From: an uncultured SAR116 cluster alpha proteobacterium
GTDB taxonomy: Bacteria; Pseudomonadota; Alphaproteobacteria; Puniceispirillales; Marisalimonadaceae
Direction: 5' to 3'
Length of the DNA stretch: 64,000 nt
Assembly: GCA_902625215.1 (NCBI GenBank)
Contig: CACOAO010000004.1
Location: 1-64,000, forward strand
The notes under the pieces were generated by a model, which saw nothing but the letters and a program-made list of their open reading frames with translations, was not told where the DNA came from and did no database searches. Made by a program: the position numbers and the translations under genes. Positions 35,757 through 44,250 of this stretch are shown in pieces (position 1 is the first letter of the stretch; every line of letters starts with the position of its first letter).

Positions 35757-37133
35757 ATGAACAAAGTAGATGTTTCTCTTGCTGAAATCTTTTCAGAATG
35801 GGTGTGCAAGCTAAAAATTGAAGACATACCAGAAGAAGTAGTAAATAAATTACAACTTATTGTGATGGATTCTTTTGGTCTAATGATATCTGCTAAAAAA
35901 GAGCCATATATAAAAAGTCTTATAAATACACTACATGATAATGGCGAATGCACATTAGTTGGGCATAATAAAAAGGTAAGTGCGTTTAATGCATCTATCA
36001 TTAACGGTACAGCAATACATGGTGAAGACTTCGATGATACTTTTGAAGGCACGCCCGTACATGTTGGTGCGGTAATGGTTCCTGCAATATTATCTTCAGT
36101 ACAAGCAAAAAAATTAGATGGGGAAAGTTTTTTAAAGGGCTTAGTTGTTGGATCAGAATTAATTTGCAGATTAGCTTTAGTTGCACCAACAGCAGTACAT
36201 AGACAAGGATTCCATCCAACTGCAATTTTTGGAGCATTTGGCTCATCGATAGGTGTTTCATCTGTGCTCAAAAATAATGTAAGAGAAATGAGTTCTGGAT
36301 TAGGTATTGTTGGGAGCATGGCTTCTGGGATTATAGAGTATTTAGCTGAAGGCACCTCTACAAAACGTCTTCATCCAGGCTGGGTTGCTGGTTGTGGATG
36401 GCAATCTGCTAATTTTGCAAAATCTGGTTTCTTAGGACCCAGAACAGTCTTTGAAGGTCAACATGGTGTTTTTAATAGCTTTGCTAAAAGCACCATAAAA
36501 CCTGATCATTCTCATATAATTTCTGAATTAGGAAAGAGATGGGAGACTAAAAACCTTGCTTTAAAGCCTTACGCTTGTGGCACAATGGCACAACCCTTCA
36601 TTGATTGCGCTATCAAACTAAAAGACAAAATTGATAATATTGAAAACGTAGATAAAATAATTGCAAGTGTGGGTGAAGGTACAGTTCATAGGTTATGGGA
36701 ACCACTAAAAGAAAAACAAAAACCATCTACTCCATATGGTGCAAAATTTTCCGTCCCTTACTGTATTTCAATTGGATTGATTAATGGATCTGCTGGCTTA
36801 AATGAATTTACTGACAAACACTTAAAAAAATTAGAAGTAATAAAACTAGCCTCTAAAGTTAATTATGAAATTAATCCAGACGATGAATATCCTAGAAATT
36901 ATACTGGTAAAATAAATGTTATAATGAAAGATGGAACGATTTACTCTTCATCCCAAAAATGCTTAAGGGGAGGAAAACGTAATCCGCTTAGTCAAAATGA
37001 AGTTAACGAAAAGTTTGAAGCAAATTTAAAGTTTGCAAATATAAAATCAAATGAAATTAATAAACTACATAATTTTTTAAAAAATATTTTTAAATCAAAA
37101 AATTTAAATTTCTTAAATGAAATTAATTTTTAA
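35757..37133 (+). CDS. MmgE/PrpD-family protein (third of three)
   Basis: The 458-residue protein has INGTAIHGEDFDDTFEGTPVHVGAV, FHPTAIFGAFGSSIGV and ALKPYACGTMAQPFIDCA, the MmgE/PrpD landmarks. It differs from the other two in GEDFDD instead of S/ALDFDD. I start at ATG 35757; an upstream frame from 35709 would overlap tctA and has no better signal. Next to a TTT transporter it may dehydrate or isomerise a tri- or dicarboxylate. Its last 11 bases overlap a convergent membrane hydrolase gene. Confidence 0.9.
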   Translation: MNKVDVSLAEIFSEWVCKLKIEDIPEEVVNKLQLIVMDSFGLMISAKKEPYIKSLINTLHDNGECTLVGHNKKVSAFNASIINGTAIHGEDFDDTFEGTPVHVGAVMVPAILSSVQAKKLDGESFLKGLVVGSELICRLALVAPTAVHRQGFHPTAIFGAFGSSIGVSSVLKNNVREMSSGLGIVGSMASGIIEYLAEGTSTKRLHPGWVAGCGWQSANFAKSGFLGPRTVFEGQHGVFNSFAKSTIKPDHSHIISELGKRWETKNLALKPYACGTMAQPFIDCAIKLKDKIDNIENVDKIIASVGEGTVHRLWEPLKEKQKPSTPYGAKFSVPYCISIGLINGSAGLNEFTDKHLKKLEVIKLASKVNYEINPDDEYPRNYTGKINVIMKDGTIYSSSQKCLRGGKRNPLSQNEVNEKFEANLKFANIKSNEINKLHNFLKNIFKSKNLNFLNEINF

Positions 37134-38142
37134 TTAATAAATTTTGACAATTTTTTCCTAATAACAAGTCAAGAAATCTGTCCCATTTTTTTGTGTAATT
37201 ACTTCTATTAACCACCCAATCAACGTGTTCGTTATCGTCTTTTTTTTGATTTATTTCAATTCCCCACAAACCATCAACTTCATTTGGAACTGCTGAGTAT
37301 CTAACATCAGTTATTACATTACTATTAATTTTTTTTCCTAAATAACCTTGAGAAAACCATTCAAATCTTTTTATATCTTTATATTGTTGACTTGTCTTAT
37401 TGAGTGCCAAAAATTCATTTGATAGATCAAGTTTTTTTATTATTGTCCCTTTACAGAACTCTGAAGTGTGAAATAATCTTACTGCATCAACATAATAAAA
37501 ACCATCAAATTCATAAATAGTTTTCCATAGAAATAAGTTGCCTAAGCTTGGCTTGACAGTAAGATTTTTACTTACATGCCCTCTTAAGTTTGAAATAGCT
37601 TGTCCTACCTTTTCTGCTCTATTTTCTTGAAATGCACCAATAGATAGATAGACAGCTATATAAAAAATACCAAAAATACTAATTAATTTGTTCTTCATTA
37701 ATATTGTAAAGATTATAGTAAAGATAACTGGAATAGTTAAAAATGGATCAACTACTGATATATAATTCCAAGAAATTCTGTCATCTGAGAATGGCCAAAA
37801 AAGTTGTGTACCATAACTTGTGCAAGCATCTAATAAGCCATGAGTAGCAAAACCAAAAAGGCTAAATAAATAAGTTTCACCCCAAGTTAAATGTTTTTTG
37901 ATGAATATCCTTGAAATCATCGTAATTATCAAAGCACCTATCGGAATAAAAAAAATGGAGTGCGTGAATTGTCTATGATATTCTAATTTTAGCAAAGGGT
38001 CTGTGTTTGATCTAATCAAAACATCTATATCAGGAACTAAACCAGCAAAACAACCTATCATTGAACCTAATAAAAGCTTTTTCTTATTTGAAATTGTCTG
38101 TGCAAAAATTGCTCCGAAAGCACCTTGAGTAACTGGGTCCAT
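37123..38142 (-). CDS. YdjM/DUF457-type membrane-bound metal-dependent hydrolase
   Basis: The 339-residue protein begins MDPVTQGAFGAIFAQ and has GLVPDIDVLIRSN and EYHRQFTHSIFFIPIG, with the conserved Asp and His residues of the YdjM/YbcI inner-membrane family. FATHGLLDACTSYGTQLFWPF follows and carries another metal-binding His-x-x-x-Asp. About five or six membrane segments come first, then a polar C-terminal domain of 150 residues. Function in the family is poorly known. It converges with the MmgE/PrpD gene and diverges from the Baeyer-Villiger monooxygenase. Confidence 0.88.
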   Translation of the reverse strand: MDPVTQGAFGAIFAQTISNKKKLLLGSMIGCFAGLVPDIDVLIRSNTDPLLKLEYHRQFTHSIFFIPIGALIITMISRIFIKKHLTWGETYLFSLFGFATHGLLDACTSYGTQLFWPFSDDRISWNYISVVDPFLTIPVIFTIIFTILMKNKLISIFGIFYIAVYLSIGAFQENRAEKVGQAISNLRGHVSKNLTVKPSLGNLFLWKTIYEFDGFYYVDAVRLFHTSEFCKGTIIKKLDLSNEFLALNKTSQQYKDIKRFEWFSQGYLGKKINSNVITDVRYSAVPNEVDGLWGIEINQKKDDNEHVDWVVNRSNYTKKWDRFLDLLLGKNCQNLLIKN

Positions 38143-38242
38143 AACTTAAACCAATAATGTTAAATAAATTGTTTATACACCAAGTTTCCTTGACTGTTTA
38201 TATTTTTCTATTAGATTATCTTATAAATTATAGGTATTTTAA

Positions 38243-39859
38243 ATGGATAATTTTCATTCTCAAGATAGAGAATATGACGCCATAATCGTAGGCGCTGGTT
38301 TTTCAGGGTTATATCAATTGATCTGTTTACGTGATCAACTTGGTCTCAATTGTGTAATTTTAGAAACAGGAGATGATGTTGGGGGCACATGGTATTGGAA
38401 CAGATATCCTGGTGCTAGATGTGATACAGAAAGTCACGCTTATTCTTATTATTTTTCTGATGAATTACTAAAAGAGTGGACATGGTCAGAACGATATCCG
38501 GGTCACGCTGAAATTCGAAGATATATGAATTTTGTTGCAAATAAGTTTGATCTCAAAAAAGATATTCTTTTCAAACAAAAAGTTACTAGCGCGTGTTTTA
38601 ATAATAATAAAAATAATTGGGATGTAATTACTAATAATGAAAATGCATTTAAAGCTAAATTTCTAATATCAGCTGTTGGATGTTTATCAAATACTAATAT
38701 ACCAAATATAAAGGGACTAGAAGATTTTGAAGGTAAATACTACCATACTGGTGATTGGCCTAAAAACGGTGTTTCATTTGCCGGTAAAAATGTTGGTCAA
38801 ATTGGCACTGGGTCAACTGGTATACAAGCTGTTCCAGTTATAGCTGAAGAAGCAAAACATTTAACTGTTTTTCAAAGAACTGCAAATTACAGCATTCCCG
38901 CTAGAAATAAACCACTAACCTCAGAATTTAAAAAACATGTAAAAGAAAATTCAGATTTATACAAAAATCTTGTTAAGCGTACACCTAATGCTCATCCTTT
39001 TGAAATAAGTAAGCGAAATGTTGCTGATGTAGATCCAGATAAATTAAACGAAATTTATGAAAAGGCTTGGGAAATTGGTGGCCTTCAATTTAGGGCAGTA
39101 TTTAACGATTTGGTAACAAATGTTGAAGCAAATAAAACAGCATCCGATTTTATAAAAAAGAAAATTAGAGAAACTGTTTCAAATAAAAAGTTTGCTTCAA
39201 TATTGTCAGACATTGACCATCCCTATGCTGGGAAACGTCCACCTATCGATAGTAATTATTTTGAAACCTTCAATAGGGACAACATTAATTTAGTAGATCT
39301 TCGCAGTGAACCAATAGAGTTGATAGACAAAACTGGAATTAAAACTAAGAATAATCATTTTGACCTCGATATTATTGTTTTTGCTACAGGATATGATGCA
39401 ATGACTGGACCTTTGATAAATATGAATATTACCGGAAAGAATGGCCTAGAACTTAATGATGTATGGAAAGAAGGCCCAAAAACCTTTTTAGGGCTTCAAA
39501 TTCCAGGATTTCCTAATTTGTTCACAATAACAGGACCAGGCAGTCCTTCAGTGTTAACGAATATGCCAATGGCTATAGAACAACATGTAGAATGGATTCG
39601 AGACTGTATTAATTACATGAATAGAAAAGACTACTCAACAATTGAAACAGATATTAATTCTGCTGAAAAATGGGGAGATGAAGTCAATTCAGTAGCCAAC
39701 AAAACACTGTTGCCAACTGTAAAACATTCTTGGTACTTGGGAGCTAACATTCCAGGTAAACCAAGAGTTTTTATGCCTTATGCAGGTGGGCTTCCAAGAT
39801 ATACTGAGGTATGCGACAAAATAAAAAATAATAACTATAAAGATTTCATTTTGAATTAA
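38243..39859 (+). CDS. Baeyer-Villiger monooxygenase
   Basis: The 538-residue flavoprotein has GAGFSG at residues 17-22, GTGSTG at 188-193 and, between them, the Baeyer-Villiger fingerprint FxGxxxHxxxWP as FEGKYYHTGDWP at 162-173. The segment GDDVGGTWYWNRYPGARCD is typical of cyclohexanone-monooxygenase-type enzymes. It inserts oxygen next to a ketone using NADPH, giving an ester or lactone. No esterase is adjacent. It is convergent with the cNMP-binding gene with a 3-base gap. Confidence 0.94.
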   Translation: MDNFHSQDREYDAIIVGAGFSGLYQLICLRDQLGLNCVILETGDDVGGTWYWNRYPGARCDTESHAYSYYFSDELLKEWTWSERYPGHAEIRRYMNFVANKFDLKKDILFKQKVTSACFNNNKNNWDVITNNENAFKAKFLISAVGCLSNTNIPNIKGLEDFEGKYYHTGDWPKNGVSFAGKNVGQIGTGSTGIQAVPVIAEEAKHLTVFQRTANYSIPARNKPLTSEFKKHVKENSDLYKNLVKRTPNAHPFEISKRNVADVDPDKLNEIYEKAWEIGGLQFRAVFNDLVTNVEANKTASDFIKKKIRETVSNKKFASILSDIDHPYAGKRPPIDSNYFETFNRDNINLVDLRSEPIELIDKTGIKTKNNHFDLDIIVFATGYDAMTGPLINMNITGKNGLELNDVWKEGPKTFLGLQIPGFPNLFTITGPGSPSVLTNMPMAIEQHVEWIRDCINYMNRKDYSTIETDINSAEKWGDEVNSVANKTLLPTVKHSWYLGANIPGKPRVFMPYAGGLPRYTEVCDKIKNNNYKDFILN

Positions 39860-39862
39860 CGA

Positions 39863-40339
39863 TCAATCATCGATAGTAGTTTTTATTTCATTAATTTTAG
39901 TTCTAATTTTTTTCATTCTTTCTTCAAGAACATTTTTCTTTGGAGGGTTATTTGAATCAAATTGATCTAATAGATTTGACATCTCGTTGGCTAACTCATT
40001 GCTTTGTCTGTTCGAATCTAAAAGTCTTATCTGTGTCTTTCGGATCAATGCACTCAACACAACATTAGACTTAATCATTTTTGTGAAATATGACTTAGGT
40101 ATCTTTTTGGCAACCAACTTTTGAGCACACACCTTTGCAGTGACAGTTCTCGGAACATTTAATAAAATGGACGTTTCTCCAAATATTTCTCCCATACCAA
40201 GTCTATTTAGCTTTAAACCATCTTTTGTTTCAATATTAACATACCCTTCTAAAATCAGGTATGCCTCTGTCGCTTCATTACCAGCTTCATATATTACTTC
40301 GCCAGGTTCCCAAATTGCTGACTTACCGTTGTCTTGCAT
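39863..40339 (-). CDS. Stand-alone cyclic-nucleotide-binding domain protein
   Basis: The 158-residue protein is a cNMP-binding beta-barrel with the phosphate-binding cassette GEIFGETSILLNVPRTVTA and an EPGEVIYEAGNEATEAYLILEG opening. It lacks a CRP-type helix-turn-helix. The C-terminal 50 residues are charged and likely helical (VLEERMKKIRTKINEIKT). It may report cyclic nucleotide levels to a partner protein. The small membrane ORF upstream and pcaGH lie on the same strand, so co-transcription is possible. Confidence 0.85.
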   Translation of the reverse strand: MQDNGKSAIWEPGEVIYEAGNEATEAYLILEGYVNIETKDGLKLNRLGMGEIFGETSILLNVPRTVTAKVCAQKLVAKKIPKSYFTKMIKSNVVLSALIRKTQIRLLDSNRQSNELANEMSNLLDQFDSNNPPKKNVLEERMKKIRTKINEIKTTIDD

Positions 40340-40372
40340 CTAATAAACACCCACAAAGAAAAATTAAAAAAA

Positions 40373-40552
40373 TTATACTGGAATATCTAATGGCTTCATC
40401 CAAAAAATGTATCCGTAGAAGATTAAATAACAATAAAATAGTAAATAAGCCCACCAAGGTTTCGGTTTAAAAGTTTTACTTTTTTCTTCTATTACCTCTA
40501 GTTCTTCTTTGTAATTTTTATAATAATTCATCATAAAATTGGATCTGCCCAA
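40373..40552 (-). CDS. Small single-pass membrane protein (short ORF)
   Basis: A short frame between pcaG and the cNMP gene encodes about 52-59 residues with a charged N-terminus (NYYKNYKEELEVIEEK) and one aromatic membrane segment, WWAYLLFYCYLIFYGYIFW, followed by MKPLDIPV and a stop. Starts are possible at TTG 40552, with GGAG seven bases upstream, or ATG 40534/40531. The gene has the compact layout of tiny membrane proteins in streamlined genomes. No function is suggested. Confidence 0.55.
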   Translation of the reverse strand: MGRSNFMMNYYKNYKEELEVIEEKSKTFKPKPWWAYLLFYCYLIFYGYIFWMKPLDIPV

Positions 40553-40579
40553 CTAAATTCTCCACCATAAATTTAAATT

Positions 40580-41155
40580 TCATATGTCTAAAAAAATTGT
40601 TTCTTTATCGCCTTGTAAAAAAATATCAAATAAATAGCTATTTTTTTTAATTTTTTTAGCAATTAAGCTATTTACATTGTTTGAACTTAATATAGACAGA
40701 AGTGGATCATTTTTCAATTCGTCATCTTCAAAATACACACGAGTATTTAATGTCATATTTAAACCCCTTGCAGAAATTGATAATGAAACATGCGGGCTAT
40801 GTGTTTTTCCATCAAAACCTTTATAGGATCCAGGTTTAACAGTTTTCAATTTAAACTTTTTTGTTAAGTTATCTGGAATTATACGTGCAAATCCATTATC
40901 TCCATTAAATTGTCCTTTTTCATCACACTGCCAGGTTTCTATCATTACGTCATCTAAGGCAAAACTATTACCATCAAACACTGAACCTTCGATGGTTATT
41001 AATTCGTTTTCTTGCTTATTCTTAAATGGAATTTCTCCTAAATCATTTTGATAAATTTTGTTAATTTTTATAGCATTAGGCATACAACCTATATGAACAA
41101 ATGGACCGGCTGTTTGAAAAGGGGTTTCATCAAGCTTTTCTTTTATAGTTTCCAA
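40580..41155 (-). CDS. pcaG: Protocatechuate 3,4-dioxygenase alpha subunit
   Basis: The protein is the alpha chain of the intradiol dioxygenase, with TPFQTAGPFVHIGCMPN at the start, the GNSFALDDVMIETWQCD beta-sandwich core and SPHVSLSISARGLNMTLNTRVYFEDD. As in other PcaG chains the iron-binding His pair is absent (SPHVSLS in place of HIHF). It pairs with PcaH to convert protocatechuate to 3-carboxy-cis,cis-muconate. I prefer the TTG start at 41155, with GAGGG upstream and one base after the pcaH stop. A TTG at 41182 would give a 26-base overlap. Confidence 0.93.
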   Translation of the reverse strand: METIKEKLDETPFQTAGPFVHIGCMPNAIKINKIYQNDLGEIPFKNKQENELITIEGSVFDGNSFALDDVMIETWQCDEKGQFNGDNGFARIIPDNLTKKFKLKTVKPGSYKGFDGKTHSPHVSLSISARGLNMTLNTRVYFEDDELKNDPLLSILSSNNVNSLIAKKIKKNSYLFDIFLQGDKETIFLDI

Positions 41156-41156
41156 A

Positions 41157-41882
41157 TTAAAGACCCTCTTTTCTATTTTCAAAATAGGTTTGTTTTATTC
41201 CTCTTAACACAATATCAAATTTATAAGATAATAGATTTTGTGTGTTTGATCTAGATGTATCTAGAACCCCAATTAAACTATTTTTTGCTTTTTCATTTCC
41301 AATGGAATTGACCATTGGGCAAAGTTTGATTAGTGGATCGCCTTCAAAATACATTTGCGTTATTAATCTCTGTCCAAAGCTTTTTCCAAAAATAGAAAAA
41401 TGAATATGCATTGGTCTCCATTCAATTCCACGATTTGGATACGGATATGGTCCAGGTTGAATGGTTAAAAATTCATAATAGCCACTTGATGAAGTTAAAC
41501 ACCTTCCACAACCAGCAAAATTTGGATCGATTGGTGCAGGGTTTTCATCTTTGTCATGTAAATATTTACCAGCTGCATTAGCTTGCCAAATCTCTATTAG
41601 CGCGCCTTCTATTGGATTAGTAAATTGATCAGAAACAGTTCCATAGACAATAATTTTATGACCGAGTGGAGATATTTTATTTCTAGAAAAATTTAAGGTT
41701 AAATCGTTGTCTAATTTACCAATAATATTTTTGTTAAATATTGGTCCTATGATCTCAGTATTCGAAGATGGAAATGAGATTTTTCTATTTTTAGGTGCTC
41801 TAAATATACTAGATTTATAATCAGGAAAATCTATTTTAGGATGTTTTTCATAATTTCTTTTGATTAGCGATTTAGCATTCAT
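41157..41882 (-). CDS. pcaH: Protocatechuate 3,4-dioxygenase beta subunit
   Basis: The 241-residue beta chain carries all four non-haem Fe(III) ligands: Tyr108 (GKYLHD), Tyr146 (PGPYPY), His159 and His161 (WRPMHIHFS). The spacing from Tyr146 to the His pair equals that of the Pseudomonas enzyme. The ring is cut between the two hydroxyls. Gene order pobA-pcaH-pcaG gives the 4-hydroxybenzoate to carboxymuconate segment. The remaining beta-ketoadipate genes are not adjacent. Confidence 0.96.
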   Translation of the reverse strand: MNAKSLIKRNYEKHPKIDFPDYKSSIFRAPKNRKISFPSSNTEIIGPIFNKNIIGKLDNDLTLNFSRNKISPLGHKIIVYGTVSDQFTNPIEGALIEIWQANAAGKYLHDKDENPAPIDPNFAGCGRCLTSSSGYYEFLTIQPGPYPYPNRGIEWRPMHIHFSIFGKSFGQRLITQMYFEGDPLIKLCPMVNSIGNEKAKNSLIGVLDTSRSNTQNLLSYKFDIVLRGIKQTYFENRKEGL

Positions 41883-41921
41883 ATTTTTACCTAAATTTAC
41901 CGAATTATTTATGATTTAGGG

Positions 41922-43091
41922 TTAATAAGGTAAACCAACATAATTTTCTGCCAAAACTTTCTGAGATGCAACTGAATTTTCTAAATATTCTATTTCAGAA
42001 TCCTGTATTCGTTGATCAAAAGAAGATTGTTCAGGAAATTTATGAAAAGTTGTAGTCATCCACCAGCTAAACCTTATTGCTTTCCAAACCCTAGAAAGGG
42101 CATTAAATGAATACTCTTTTAAACCCTCCTTTGTATGATATTGGTAATATTTTTTTAGAGCATCGTGCAAATAGTATACGTCTGAAACTGCTAAGTTTAG
42201 ACCTTTAGCACCAGTTGGGGGGACTATATGTGCGGCATCACCAACTAAAAATAATTTTTCCCAACTCATCGGTTCACAAACATAAGACCTCAATGGTGCT
42301 ATTGATTTTTCAATGGAGCTTCCAGTTATAATAGTATCTGCAGCTTCAGTTGGAAGTCTCTTTTTTAACTCATCCCAAAACTTTTTGTCTGTCCAATCTT
42401 CAATTTTTTCATTCAACGGAGTTTGTATGTAATATCTACTTAAATTTTTGTTTCTCATTGACGCCAAAGCAAACCCATTACCATGATTGGCATAGATGAG
42501 TTCATCACTTACGGGAGGAGTTTCTGATAATATACCCAACCATCCAAAAGGATACTTTCTTTCATAGCTTTTGATTATTGATTTGGGTATTACAGTTCTA
42601 CTTATTCCATGAAACCCATCGCAACCTGCTACCAAATCACATTTTATTTTATTTTCAACACCGTCTTTTTTAAATGTAACAAACGGAAAGTCTGTATTAA
42701 TATCTTGTGGTAAAACATCTACAGCATTATTTATTACGTCACCGCTTTCTTTTTTGATTATACTATATAAATCTTTCGTTACTTCGGTTTGTCCATAAAC
42801 TGTTACGTGTTTATTTGTTAATTCTTTTAAATTTATTCTAAATCCGTGATTTTTGAATGATAATTGAATACCATCGTGATCAAAACCTTCTTTTTCAAGC
42901 CTATCAGATACTCCTGCTTTTTTGAGCATTTCAATGGTACCACTTTCAAGTACTCCAGCTCTAATCCTACTTGTAACATGTTCTTCAGATTGTTTTTCAA
43001 GAACTATATTATCAATGCCATCTATCGACAAAAGTCTTGATAATAGTAGCCCTGAAGGTCCCCCACCAATAATAACTACGTTTGTTCTCAC
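41922..43091 (-). CDS. pobA: 4-hydroxybenzoate 3-monooxygenase
   Basis: The 389-residue flavoprotein has the FAD motif GGGPSG at residues 9-14, the p-hydroxybenzoate hydroxylase hallmark RIRAGVLE at 42-49, VTVYGQTEVTKDL, and GDAAHIVPPTGAKGLNLAVSD for the second FAD motif. It hydroxylates 4-hydroxybenzoate to protocatechuate using NAD(P)H. The start is GTG with GAGGA nine bases upstream. It lies 40 bases before pcaH, so substrate flows to PcaGH within one operon. No PobR regulator is next to it. Confidence 0.96.
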   Translation of the reverse strand: MRTNVVIIGGGPSGLLLSRLLSIDGIDNIVLEKQSEEHVTSRIRAGVLESGTIEMLKKAGVSDRLEKEGFDHDGIQLSFKNHGFRINLKELTNKHVTVYGQTEVTKDLYSIIKKESGDVINNAVDVLPQDINTDFPFVTFKKDGVENKIKCDLVAGCDGFHGISRTVIPKSIIKSYERKYPFGWLGILSETPPVSDELIYANHGNGFALASMRNKNLSRYYIQTPLNEKIEDWTDKKFWDELKKRLPTEAADTIITGSSIEKSIAPLRSYVCEPMSWEKLFLVGDAAHIVPPTGAKGLNLAVSDVYYLHDALKKYYQYHTKEGLKEYSFNALSRVWKAIRFSWWMTTTFHKFPEQSSFDQRIQDSEIEYLENSVASQKVLAENYVGLPY

Positions 43092-43113
43092 AAAAATTAT
43101 TCCTCACCAAACA

Positions 43114-43500
43114 TTATTTTAAATAAATTACTAATAAAAATACACATCCTATAATCTGTAAAAAATTTATAAATACTGATAACTTATGCAATTTATTAAA
43201 CTTTTTTTCGTTGTTCAAATCTTTTGCTTTATTTACCAATGGCATCAAAATTTGCCTTGAAAATAAAAAACCAAACATTATCAGCGAATAAATTAAAATT
43301 GATAATTTATTTTCAAAATAAATGGAAAAAATTACACCCAAAAAACTTAAAGCAAAACCATAAAGGTAGTATTTTGGAAAAAAAATTCTTAGAAATTTAG
43401 ATGATTGTTTATCATCTAAAACCTTAAACACGGATGTTGCTACTACTAATGGGAAAAAAATCATAAAGCTTAATGTAGCTGCAGCTACTAATGTTAACAA
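43114..43500 (-). CDS. DUF4149-family membrane protein
   Basis: The 128-residue protein has four membrane helices. The first is followed by FFPLVVATSVFKVL, and the last is preceded by FNKLHKLSVFINFLQI, a pattern of the DUF4149/TMEM205-like family. The start is TTG, fixed by AAGGAG six bases upstream. Its stop lies 22 bases before pobA on the same strand, so read-through into pobA is possible. Function in this family is unknown to me. Confidence 0.8.
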   Translation of the reverse strand: MLTLVAAATLSFMIFFPLVVATSVFKVLDDKQSSKFLRIFFPKYYLYGFALSFLGVIFSIYFENKLSILIYSLIMFGFLFSRQILMPLVNKAKDLNNEKKFNKLHKLSVFINFLQIIGCVFLLVIYLK

Positions 43501-43596
43501 GCTTAACTCCTTATAAAATTAATAATTTTATTTTCTTATAACAATTATTATCATAATGTATACTTCGTTTTAATAAAGTTTTCATGAGTAACAATA

Positions 43597-44139
43597 ATGA
43601 ACAAAAATATCATATCTTATTCTGTAGATACATTAATTTCAGAAAAAGAGATAAAGAAACGTATTGTTGAATTGGGTAAAGAGGTTAATCTCTTTTACAA
43701 TGATACACAGAAACTATTAGTTGTTGGATTATTAAGAGGTTCTTTTGTATTTATTGCTGACTTAGTAAGAGAACTTAAAATACCTGTTGAAGTTGATTTT
43801 ATGACTGCCTCTAGCTACGGAAACTCTATGCAATCTTCAAATAATATAAGAATATTAACAGATTTAAATACCGATATTAAAAATTTAGATGTGTTACTGG
43901 TAGAAGATATTATTGACACTGGGCACACTCTTAATCAAGTGATAAAGTTACTTAAAAGTAGAAAACCAAAAAGTTTAGAAGTTTGTTGCTTATTAAATAA
44001 ATTTTCACGAAGGGAAACTGATATTGAAAGTAAATGGATAGGTTTTGACATTCCAGACGAATTTGTTGTTGGCTATGGAATTGATTACGCACAAGATAAT
44101 CGTCACTTACCATTCATAGGAAAAGTTGTCCAAGAATAA
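43597..44139 (+). CDS. hpt: Hypoxanthine phosphoribosyltransferase
   Basis: The 180-residue type I phosphoribosyltransferase has the PRPP-binding loop VLLVEDIIDTGHTL, GLLRGSFVFIADLVREL, VDFMTASSYGNS and the C-terminal FVVGYGIDYAQDNRHLPFIG, as in Hpt. It salvages hypoxanthine (and guanine) into nucleotides. It is divergent from the DUF4149 gene. A structured-looking intergenic element follows the stop. Confidence 0.95.
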   Translation: MNKNIISYSVDTLISEKEIKKRIVELGKEVNLFYNDTQKLLVVGLLRGSFVFIADLVRELKIPVEVDFMTASSYGNSMQSSNNIRILTDLNTDIKNLDVLLVEDIIDTGHTLNQVIKLLKSRKPKSLEVCCLLNKFSRRETDIESKWIGFDIPDEFVVGYGIDYAQDNRHLPFIGKVVQE

Positions 44140-44143
44140 GTGT

Positions 44144-44204
44144 GGGAATAGCTTAATTATTTACCTTATTTAGGATAATCGTGGAGATTTTGAAAGCTAT
44201 TCCC
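44144..44204. repeat. Long-arm inverted repeat with internal hairpin after hpt
   Basis: GGGAATAGCTT (44144-44154) is matched exactly by AAGCTATTCCC (44194-44204). Inside, 44156-44166 pairs with 44172-44179 as ATTAT/ATAAT plus CCT/AGG with a three-base bulge. A further 14 bases remain unpaired. It starts 5 bases after the hpt stop. It could be a convergent-gene transcription end or a small structured RNA. No long T-tract follows, which argues against a simple terminator. Confidence 0.4.
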
Positions 44205-44250
44205 TACAATCTAGTGACTGCAATTAGCATGCCAATTTTGCGAATTACGA

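Noticed and set aside
35681-36355. Open frame of 224 codons on the minus strand
   Set aside because: It overlaps tctA and the third MmgE/PrpD gene and lacks any motif, Shine-Dalgarno or hydrophobic pattern.
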